A stretch of DNA of 64,000 nucleotides from Pristionchus mayeri. Taxonomy: Eukaryota; Nematoda; Chromadorea; Rhabditida; Neodiplogasteridae. Where the stretch lies: the NCBI GenBank assembly GCA_036245805.1, contig BTRK01000002.1, positions 32,718,661 to 32,782,660 on the forward strand, written 5' to 3'. A model generated the notes under the pieces. The model did no database searches. It saw nothing but the letters and a program-made list of their open reading frames with translations, and had not been told where the DNA came from. Below are positions 10,680-19,900 of the stretch, in pieces. Each line of letters begins with the position of its first letter. The stretch's first letter is position 1. The position numbers and the translations under genes are program-made.

Positions 10680-11946
10680 ATGAAGCTGCTTCCCTTCTCA
10701 CTCGTCCTCATCGGGTGCCCCTCCCTCTACCATATACCGTACCCTGTCACTCTGTACCGACTCCTCCTACCGTACTACCTGCTCTCCCCACGAAATGAAC
10801 CTTCCGCATCCTATAGTATCCTACCATACCCTATTCAGGTACGCATCCGCTACATCCAGCACCTGCAACTGCAACATCATCAATGGCAGTGGCGAATGCA
10901 AGCGATGCGTTGACGGCAACTGCCATACTGGTGAGGAGGGGATATGGTAAGGGGTGCTGTAGGGGTACTGTAGACTACTGTGTCTCACCCGGTTCCTTCC
11001 AGTTGCGAGCTGCAGTGGCAAGCGCGAGGCTCCATCCTGCACCTGCACGAGTGAAAATTCATGCCTGTATTGCCCCATCACCGGGAACAATTGCCATAAG
11101 GGTGAGCAGGGAATACTTTAGTGCTGCCGGGATACTGTAGGAGGATCGTCGCCAAGATCTCTCTTTTCGAAAGCTAATTGATCGATTCAGTATCCTACAG
11201 TAGCCCAGTCCGCATCGTACTCGTCTCTTTCAGTCGATAGCTGTCACTTCAAGCGCGAGGCTGCGGTGGAGAAGCGCGCAGCTGAAGGATCGGGCGAGTG
11301 CACGTGCACCACCAGACCTGGTGGCTTCACATGCATGCGATGCAAGGGCGGCCTCTGCGTTTCTGGTGAGGAGGGGTACGGTAGGGAGTACGGTAGGGAG
11401 TACGGTAGACTACTGAAGTGTACTGTATGATACTTGATCCCTTTCAGTTTCGATCGCAGACCCCTGTGTTCGCAAGCGCGAGGCTACGGAGGAGAAGCGA
11501 GCTGCTGAAGGATCGTTCGAGTGCACCTGCATAAGTGAAAATTCATACCTGCTATGCGACATCCACGGGAACGCTTGCAAAAAAGGTGAGAAGGGGATAC
11601 TGTAGGGCAGCTGGGGTACTGTAGGAGGAACGTCGCTAACAAGATCTCTCTTTGTAAGATCTCTCTTTTCGAAAGATATTCGATCGATTCAGTATCCTAC
11701 AGTAGCCCAGTCGTACTCATCTTTTTTGGTGGACACTGTAACATTGTATTGATTTTTCAGATGAGGGGATACGGTAGAGGACACTGTATCTTACCCGGTT
11801 CCTTCCAGTTTCGAGCTGTTCCGGCAAGCGCGAGGCTGCTGTCGCCGACCGCTTCAAGCGATCTCTCGAGCGTCTGCATTGTAAGTTTACGAATCAATCG
11901 ATACAGTATCCTACAATACCCCAATTGCCATATCCCATTCCAGAAT
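10680..11946 (+). CDS. Secreted precursor of repeated Cys-rich modules with KR-E-A processing-like motifs, gene A
   Basis: Exons 10680-10714, 10839-10930, 11003-11101, 11234-11365, 11448-11585 and 11809-11880. Introns are GT-AG and internal junctions are phase 1, except the first, which is phase 2. The first exon encodes a signal peptide start (MKLLPFSLVLIG). Each following exon is one module: a cysteine, usually KREA then EKRAAEG, then CxC, 7-10 residues, CxxC, 5-6 residues and C. Module 2 lacks the KR-E-A part, and exon 5 has Leu-Leu-Cys in place of CxxC. The last exon has KREA, an RFKRS dibasic site and no CxC. Splicing the final 63-nt intron (11881-11943) makes a TAA stop across the junction, giving 189 residues; retaining it keeps the frame open to 12110 (265 residues). 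Dibasic KR sites suggest proprotein-convertase cleavage and KR-E-A resembles yeast pheromone-precursor junctions; both are inference. I recognise no named family. Confidence 0.75.
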
Positions 11947-12110
11947 CGATCGCGGACTGCGTGAACGAGCCCGAGCCTCCCCATCTCCCCATCTCTGCAT
12001 TTTTGTGTGAATTTGATAAAGATCGTTGGAGTGCAGAGGAGTTGTTCGGTGCATTTGAGTTGATACAAATGGGAAGGTATTGGGGAATGGGACTTGTGAT
12101 TGATACGTGA
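11881..12110 (+). other. Optional 3' coding extension of gene A (retained-intron frame)
   Basis: The 63-nt final intron is a multiple of three and has no stop in frame, so unspliced RNA continues through ESIADCVNEPEPPHL to a stop at 12108-12110. Compared with gene B this copy has an extra CCCCATCT (8 bases), which shifts its last part into a different, longer frame. Confidence 0.45.
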
Positions 12111-13342
12111 TCTTTGATCTTTGATTAGCGATTTCACTTTGGGAATCGACAGGAAACTTCCTATGAAAATAGACACAATTGACTTCACCAGTGAGCATCT
12201 CGTATCTTCAAAGCGATCTAGTTTTCTTCAGTGGGCGGTCTTTGATATTTGATCGATGGTCTTAGTTAATCACTTTGTGAATCGACGGGAACATGCTAAA
12301 GTCGTCAGTGACAACGACTTGGGGGTAACAATGGAAGGGAATTAGGCTCAACTGGAGATCTTCAGTGTCCGCTTTTCATCTTTGTTGAATGCTTGGGAGG
12401 GGTCTTCGATGAATGATCTTTGATCTTCGCCGCTCACTTTGGAAATCGCCGAGAACGACAATAGATCGGATGAGAACTATGACGTCATGCTTCCTTCGAT
12501 ATACCAAAGGCGGCTTGCTGACATAGTTCCCATCCGAAGCACTTTCTCAACATACGATGGTATAATTTTGATGTAATCAAGGAGCTTCAAAGCGATTGTT
12601 CATGTTTTCTTCGGAAAATATCAGTAAATACAATTCGAATTTGCTTTATCTAAAAGAGCGTCGAGGGAAAATTGGGTGAATGCAAATACTGAATTGGGGT
12701 TCCAATCGCAATGAGCCCCTCCCCCCTCCATCAGCGAAATTTTTGCTCAAATAAGACGTTTCGATGACAGAAACAGGGGATGGGAGATAGAGAGAGAGAG
12801 AGAGCCTCGAGAAACTGATAGTGCGTCGAGGGGGGGGGGGGGGTGGCGCATGACATTCTATGGCAAATTTCCAGAAAAAAAACATTCGCATCGAGACCAA
12901 CTACGATAATCATCTCTCGCCCACCCCCTGTCAAACGCGGTGGTGGGGTGTATTTGGGGGAGGGGAGGGTGGGTGACAAAACGGAAACGGGAAAACGGGA
13001 ACGACTCATAACTAGAGTTCTCTTATTGGAAAATTTGTGTCGCCTTATGGGATATGTTTCAGGGACCATACATGGGTGACGAGCGTTTGTGTATGTAGCG
13101 CACCTGAAACTTACCCGAACAACCAACGAAAATTTTCCAATAAGTGAACCCTACTCATCACTCCTGTCGGGCTATAGATATCGCGGAGCAAAATTCTGCA
13201 ATTATCAACAACTCATAGTCGAATTCGCACATTCGCAATTCATTTGCTTGAAATACGACTGGCTTGTAATCAGCTTACTGAAAAACAACACTCTCCACTG
13301 CCCTCTTCTCTCTCACATCTAATTTGCCTGTCCTCCTCCCCC
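12111..13342. other. Intergenic region between the two Cys-rich genes
   Basis: Holds a MITE copy (12463-12541), a GA-rich run and G homopolymer at about 12790-12842, and the duplicated upstream block shared with 9955-10600. Several GATCTTTGATC-like motifs occur near 12112 and 12238. No supported gene. Confidence 0.6.
12463..12541. mobile_element. Short palindromic MITE, copy 2
   Basis: GATCGGATGAGAACTATGAC on the left and GTTCCCATCCGA on the right flank an AAAGGCGG-containing centre. Same family as 8230-8315. Confidence 0.7.
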
Positions 13343-13349
13343 TATTAAA
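13343..13349 (+). promoter_or_regulatory. TATA-like box (TATTAAA) of the second Cys-rich gene
   Basis: Same place as the TATAAAA of gene A relative to the start codon (62 bases upstream of 13411), in the same pyrimidine-rich context. Confidence 0.5.
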
Positions 13350-13410
13350 CCTCTTCCATCTCCCTCCTCCCCTGCATTCGATCCCCTCTCGGTCGATCGA
13401 TCGTTCTCCG

Positions 13411-15644
13411 ATGAAGCTGCTTCTCTTCTCACTCTTCCTCCTCGGGTACGCGACCCTCCCTCTACCGTACCCTATCACTCTGCACCGACTCCTCCTACCG
13501 TACTACCTGCTCTCCCCACCAAATGAACCTCCCATAGTGCCCTACCGTATCCTAGCGTATCCAATTCAGGTACGCAGCCGCATATGGCGAGCGCGAGGCT
13601 ACGGAGGAGAAGCGAGCTGCTGAAGGATCGAGCGTGTGCTCCTGCGTGAATATATATGGCTACAAAGGATGCACACTGTGCATTGATGGCAGATGCCAAA
13701 ATACTGAGTAGGGGATACGGTAGGGCTGCCGGGATACTGTAGGAGGATCGTCGTCAAGTCGACCTGAGTCTCTCCTTTCAAAAGCTAATCGATCGATACA
13801 GTATCCACAGTGCCCCCAGGCATCATCGTACTCGTCCATTTCAGTTACGAAATGTCCCGGCTATGGCGACGACGGCGGTAAGCGCGAGGCTGCGGTGGAG
13901 AAGCGAGCAGCTGAAGATTCTGTTATTACCGTACCTTCTCTGCCAACAACCGTACCCCGGTGGTCCCTGATTCAGGCGCGAGGCTACGGAAGAGAAGCGG
14001 GCTGATGAAGGAGAGTACACGTGCGACTGCGAAAAAGAGAATGGCGTCATCAAATATTGCAAGGAGTGCATTGACGGCAACTGTAGAGATGGTGAGGAGG
14101 GGATGCTGTAGGGATACTGTAGGGGTACCGCAGAGAGCAGCCTTTTAGTTACGAGCTGTAACAACAACAACAACGACCACGAAAACGATAACGACGACAA
14201 TGACAATGAAAACGATGTCGACAAGCGCGAGGCTACGGAGGAGAAGCGAGCTGCTGAAGAGTAGGCTATTACCGTAGCTTCTCTGCCAATTACCGTATCC
14301 CGATGTTCCCTGATTCAGGCGTGAGGCTACGGAGGAGAAGAGAGCTGCTGAAGGATCGAGCGTGTGCAACTGCACTTACATCGTGATCAGTGGCTTCGCT
14401 GGCTTTAGATGCCAGCGATGCCTTGACGGCTTTTGCATGCCTGGTGAGGAGGGGATACGGTAGGGGGTTCTGTAGACTACTGTAGTGTACTGTAGTATGT
14501 TACTCGGTCCCTTTCAGTTATGGCCTGTAGAGGCAAGCGCGAGGCTACGGAGGAGAAGCGAGCTGCTGGAGTATCGAGCGTGTGCAACTGCAATACTATT
14601 GGTAACCGCAAAGAGTGCGCACGATGCGTTAACGGCAACTGCGGACCTGGTGAGGAGGGGTACGGGATGGGTACTGTAGGGTACTGTACTGTACTATATC
14701 GTACCTTTCTCTTCCAGTTGATACAGTACATGCTAATCGCCTTGCCCATATGCGGCCCGCCGCGGACCGCGGAGGCCCGCGGATCGATTTTGCGGGAAAA
14801 TGAGTAAAGTTCATGCAATGAATTGTTCATTTTTGAATTCCTCATGCGATTTTGCATCGGAATCACTATAATATATTAATTTTATCAAAGGCAAGTTTTT
14901 GAGGGGGTTCGATTAGGAGTGACCACGGCTACAGTACTCCCGAAAATGATCCCTCCATTTTGGGGTTTTTATGACTTTCTTTAGGATATTGAAGAGTTTG
15001 CAAACTTGGATCGCGTTCGAAAACTGACCCGAAAAATTTTAGACACAAAAACGGTGGGAATATGTTCGGGAGTACGGTAGCCCTGATCACTTTGAATTGA
15101 CCTCCCTCAAAAAATGTTCCATTATGAAATAGTGATTCCGATGCGAAATCGCATGAGGAATTCAAAAATTAACAATTCATTGCATGAACTTTACTCATTT
15201 TCCCGAAAAATCGATCCGCGGGCATCCGCGGCCGCATATGGGCAAGGCGATTAGCATGTACTGTAGCTGTCCTTCCAAGCTCGAGGCTACGGAGGAGAAG
15301 CGAGCTGCTGAAGGATACAGCATTTGCACCTGCGGAGATGCAAATGGCGTCGGAGGATGCAAGCTGTGCGGGCCCAACGGATGCAGACCTGGTGAGGAAG
15401 GGATACGGTAGAGGGTACTGTATGGTACTGTAGGAGTACAGTAGGGGTACTGTAGTGTTACTCTATGGTACTGAATGGGTACTGCATCTTACCCGGTCCA
15501 TTCCAGTCGCGAGCTGTTCTGGCAAGCGCGAGGCTGCTGTCGCCGACCGCTTCAAGCGATCTCTCGAGCGTCTGCATTGTAAGTTCACTAATCGATTGAT
15601 ACAATGTCCTACCGTACACAAATTATCGCATTCCATTGCAGAAT
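13411..15644 (+). CDS. Secreted precursor of repeated Cys-rich modules, gene B (paralogue of gene A)
   Basis: Best phase-consistent model: 13411-13445, 13570-13707, 13976-14091, 14149-14260, 14319-14443, 14518-14649 and 15507-15578, then a split TAA stop at 15578/15642-15643, about 243 residues. Exon 1 encodes MKLLLFSLFLLG; exon 2 completes a signal peptide and the first module (EREATEEKRAAEG, CxC, CxxC, C). If the GT at 13708 is not used, translation stops at 13709-13711. Exon 14149-14260 has a run of Asn and Asp before DKREATEEKRAAE and joins, across a 58-nt intron in phase 2, to the rest of its module. A module exon at 15254-15391 (KLEA instead of KREA) lost a clear acceptor through a fold-back insertion at 14722-15265; skipping it keeps the frame. 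The final 63-nt intron can be retained in frame to a stop at 15704-15706. The gene is tandem to gene A and shares its promoter. Some breakage is possible. Confidence 0.6.
13845..13915 (+). pseudogene. Decayed module exon inside gene B
   Basis: Starts at a TTTCAG acceptor and reads T-K-C-P-G-Y-G-D-D-G-G-K-R-E-A-A-V-E-K-R then A-A-E. The equivalent exon at 14149-14260 ends GA|GTAGGC, but here that donor is GATTCTGT, so the junction is lost. The previous exon seems to have gained a phase-2 donor that would splice past it. Confidence 0.55.
14722..15265. mobile_element. 544-bp fold-back element inserted at a gene B exon
   Basis: TACAGTACATGC at 14722-14733 pairs with GCATGTACTGTA at 15254-15265 and pairing continues inward around 14993.5 through a GC-rich GCCGCGG segment. 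It sits between an acceptor-like CTTCCAG (14711-14717) and the module coding sequence that begins near 15254, separating splice site from exon. No coding capacity. Confidence 0.88.
15254..15391 (+). pseudogene. Cys-rich module exon with displaced 3' splice site (gene B)
   Basis: Reads C-S-C-P-S-K-L-E-A-T-E-E-K-R-A-A-E-G followed by CTC, a spacer, CKLC and a final C, then a GTGAGG donor at 15392 in phase 1. The left end runs into the fold-back element and no phase-1 acceptor is obvious, so it may be skipped or reached through a cryptic site. Confidence 0.55.
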
Positions 15645-15706
15645 CGATCGCGGACTGCGTGGACGTGCCCGAGCCTCCCCATCTGTGCATTTTTGTGTGT
15701 ATTTGA
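15579..15706 (+). other. Optional 3' coding extension of gene B (retained-intron frame)
   Basis: As in gene A, the final intron (15579-15641) is 63 nt, without in-frame stop. Retention gives a C terminus ending near HLCIFVCI. Splicing gives a stop codon split T|AA. Confidence 0.45.
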
Positions 15707-16229
15707 TAAAGATTGGAGGAGTGCAGAGGAGGTGTTGGAGCATATGAGCATATGAATGAATAAGTGGGAAGTGGGGAATGGGACTCCTCTTTGATACTTG
15801 AACAATTTTCTGTGATCGCTTTTGCCCTGAAGTCTTAACGAACAATGGCGTGATAGCAAAAGGAAAAATATAAAGATGGAGAGGGTAAGGGGCTGAGTTC
15901 ATCAATGTAAATCTTGTTGTCGTTCATCATCTTGATCTTTGATCTTCTGTGTTCAATTTGAGGGGAAATGAATCGGTTCCTACGATTGAAAGCATGGCTG
16001 ATACTTTCTTGATAGTGCCTGTGAAGAATCAGTCTTCATATCACAATTGTCTCGCAGTTTGTAGCTCAGAAACGTATGATCAACCCAATCCTTCCTTCTA
16101 AGATTAATGTCATTCTTATTTCAAAGATTTAGAAGTGAAAAGCACTTTCTTGGAGTAAAAACTGGCAATGCAAAAATTGAGACGATTCTGCTTCATTCAC
16201 AAGCGCCTATAGGTGAAATCAACAGACGT
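15707..16229. other. Intergenic, nothing recognised
   Basis: AT-rich, with a GATCTTTGATCTT motif near 15939. I see no gene. Confidence 0.5.
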
Positions 16230-16301
16230 GACTGCTTGGCGCAATGGTAGCGCGTTCGACTCCAGATCGAAAGGTTGGGCGTTCGATCCGCTCAGTGGTC
16301 A
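16230..16301 (+). tRNA. tRNA-Trp (anticodon CCA)
   Basis: Same 72-base sequence as the copies at 797 and 1393, with about ten bases of identical 3' flank (GAACTTTTG) and otherwise different surroundings. All stems pair. It is a free-standing copy outside any palindrome. Confidence 0.93.
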
Positions 16302-16963
16302 GAACTTTTGCGCCCGTTTTGTGTGTTTTCTTGTGATATCTATGGATTAATTTTTGTCTACATTTTGTATTGTCTACCGTCTATATATTTTTTTCCTATG
16401 ATATTTTAACTGTGAGTGGAAAAGGCTCAAAAAATCGAAGTGAAAGGTACGAAAAAAAGAAACCCGATAGGATCTTCGTCTCGTATTGTATCGACAGAAA
16501 AGAAGAACTGGCACTCAGATTGCGAAAAAGCATAGCAATAATTTCTTTATCATTCATTATACCCGTGGGGTTGTTTCAGCAATTTTGTGGCTAACAGAGC
16601 CGATAAAACAAGAGGGAGAAAAGGAATTGAGCAAAATATAAATACTCTCTAGATTCAACAGCATCACATCGGATCATCCTATTACAAGCGACGTAGTTTT
16701 TCGTTACTCTCTATGATATTATGATTTGTTTTTTACACAGTAAATGTTAACAAATAAAACGGAAACTGAAGCTAAAGGCACGCTAGAAATGTGTTCATCA
16801 TCACAAGCACTAGAATAGGCTAAAAAAGTCAATCCGTAATAAGGGGAGGATAAATTTGGCAGAGCACCTACGCATACAGGCTAGTCTAGACGAAGATTAG
16901 ACTGCTAAGAAGAAGCATACTGTAATCTAAAAAGGGAAGCATACCGCAGCCTACAGTAATCTA

Positions 16964-19900
16964 TCAACACTCCGATTGGTACTCGCCCGCCACAGAGGGA
17001 GCCGTCTCGAATGATCCCTCGCTCGGAGGACGGGACAGGTACGGGTGCTGTAAATTATCGATTGATCTCCCGCGGATGGATACTGTAGCGTTGTATTGAT
17101 TGATTATTGCAAATTGGATTCTGATTGGATTGCTTTCATCGATCAACAACGACTCGTACAGGGCTCCTGATAACGCAAAATCGATTAAATCTATAAACTA
17201 CAGTAGGCATCTTACATCGAATTCTCCCGGCTGGAAGGCGACCTCGTTGACGTCACTGTTGGTATTGGTTCTGCAACGATTGTCGGTTATCGATTGGACG
17301 AGAACGAGGATACCGTAACCGAGGATCAAAGCAGGCACACAAGTAGTCTAGTGCAGAGAGATGAGGTCATTCGTGCATCACCACAAGAGACACAACTAAG
17401 GTGAGGAGTGTGTGAGGGCGGAAAACTCTCACCGAAATATGAAGGGTTAGAATCGACTGGTTACCACATTGCTGGAATGGATTTTTGGCGCGTTAGTTGA
17501 ATACAGTTTGCACACACGACACACTACGCAGCGGGGGTTACTGTAGCAGGAGGACAGGAAGGCGGGTTAGGCAACTAAGGATAGGCGGGAAAACGGAAGA
17601 GGAGAGGACTCTAACTAGTCTACGTTTTGCGAGGCAAGGTTTCATCAGGCAACTAAGCTATGCACTTCACATTCACACGCCCCTACCCCATAGTTGTCGT
17701 CATCTTCGTCATCGATCTTCGTCAATGTAGGTTGATATCCGGGGATTGGGATACGGTACGGGAGGGGGTTCGCCTCGGGGCGCCAGTGGAGGCGATCCAA
17801 GGGGCGGCTCGCTCGCTCCTCGCCGTAGGAATGGAGGCGATCCAAGGGGCGGCTCGCTCGCTCCTCGCCGTAGGAATGGAGGCGTCAGCAGGAAACCCGT
17901 CGACGCGCGGTCGCAAGTTCTGCGATAGAAGACACGCCAAGTCTATCGATCGATATACTATCTTACTACCGTAATCACGCCATTGGGTCGATCAATCGAT
18001 ACTCTCTGACTACCGTAACCTCTCCTCTCTAGTACTCTCACGGAAAGTCAACCGGGAAATCGAGCAAGTGAACGGAAAACAGTAAGCGCGCCTCCTTCAA
18101 GGGGGACAAGGGACAGTGTTGTTGTTGTTATTCCTCTCCTCTAATCTCGACTATAAAGTCAGTCCTCGATGGGTGTGTCATACTGTAATCGTACCTCCGC
18201 TTGCCCTCCCTGATCGATCCCTGCCTGCTGTTGATGTCCTCGAGGGCGGTCTTCCTCAGCAGGTACTTCTCCCTCTGCTGCTGCACGAAGATCTTCGTCG
18301 GCACGTCGGGAATCAGATAGTCGACGATCGTCTTGATCAGGAAGACTACGTGCTGCAGAGAGAGGGATATGATCTTTGATAATTTGATATCGTGGCACCT
18401 TCTCATTTTCATTCAAAAATAAATAAATATGGTAAAACACAATCAACTTGCAGCATCGAGATACCCTAGGCTAGTGATGAGAAATCGGAATTTCAAGCAG
18501 GCATTAAGCAAGCTTCAACTCGGAATTTTTATCGGTGAATCTCATCCCGGCTTTTTAAGTCAGTTTTTTTTCCATTTCTACTATGTATCCTCAATGACCG
18601 CACCTCAATCTACCGTCCAATCACCCTACCGTCACCCACGATGTACCGTACCTCAAATACGACGACGAATACGAGTCTCCACGCCAGAACTTTCCAGAAA
18701 TCCTCCGAGAATTCGTAGCTTGTAGTGCATTGCTTGTGCCTGAACGATTCAAAGTAGTTGCTGCTCTTTGATCTTCCAATTCTCTAACTGCCCTATTTCC
18801 TGTTTTTTTTCTAGTGAATTTCCCTATGTCACTTCAATGTCGTGAAAATGGAAAAAAAATTCTTCCCACTCACAGCTCGCTGGCGTTGTCGAATGGAGTG
18901 AAGTACTTCGTTACTTCTTGCTTATCTAGCATATCACAGGGAATCTTGCGGAACCCGCGGAATCTGAACAGCAGAACTAGTTAATGAGTTTCAAATTATA
19001 ACAGAGAAGAAAGCGTAAAAATTGGAGTTGACAGATCAACAATACTCTTCCACCTCTCATCGGAAATCGTTCCTATTTAGCAAAGCTACAGAATTCAGCC
19101 AATTAAGCCACAGTAATCTACCGTACTCCTCCGACTCACCGGCAATCGATCATTTCTGCTACGTTGAATTCGCTACCCGTGATGTTCAGTTTACTGCCTT
19201 CGAAATGAGACAACGACCAGTCGAGGTAACCTGCGAAATCGCACAATCATTTAACGATTAAAATTATGGAGCACAATAGGGATCGCCATTGGATACGGAT
19301 TATCCATTTCGAAACGACGCATAGCGCGCGATCAAACGGATAAACCGAATTATCTGTTTTACTATCCGGATAATCCGTTCTGTTCGGATAATCCAAACCT
19401 TTTAGTGCATAGCCTGCGCGTCGAGGAGGTTTGGATAGTAAATGGATAATGGATAATTCAAACCACCGCGATGCGACGCGCGTGCATTTGATAATGGGTA
19501 ATCCACTATCCGAATCGTATCGCCATCCCTAGAGCACAATTGACAATTCAACAATATAAAAATTGAACGCACGAACACTTCATTTCCGTGAGTCAATTAG
19601 CAGGCTCTAATAAGAAAAGTATTCGCCTAAGTACCGTATCCTCCTCTACCGTACTCCCCGTACCGTCTAGAAGGCCTCCATTCATCCACTTGTAGTAGGA
19701 GCGGGGCACGAAATCGGAGGTGAACGCGATCACGAAAGCCTGAAATATTCATTCTTCGCAGTCGATTCTTTATTCTCCCCGAACTCTACTCAACAATACA
19801 ATCATCGCGTCACAGCAAAATAATTTAAGCAAAAATAATTTAAGCAAAAATCTATTATATTGCTAATCGAAATTTGTGCCGGTGATAGTCGCCAAACGCG

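Noticed and set aside
17660..17974. 104-codon plus-strand frame with a repeated peptide
   Set aside because: The repetition comes from the 45-bp duplication; splice phase supports coding on the minus strand instead.
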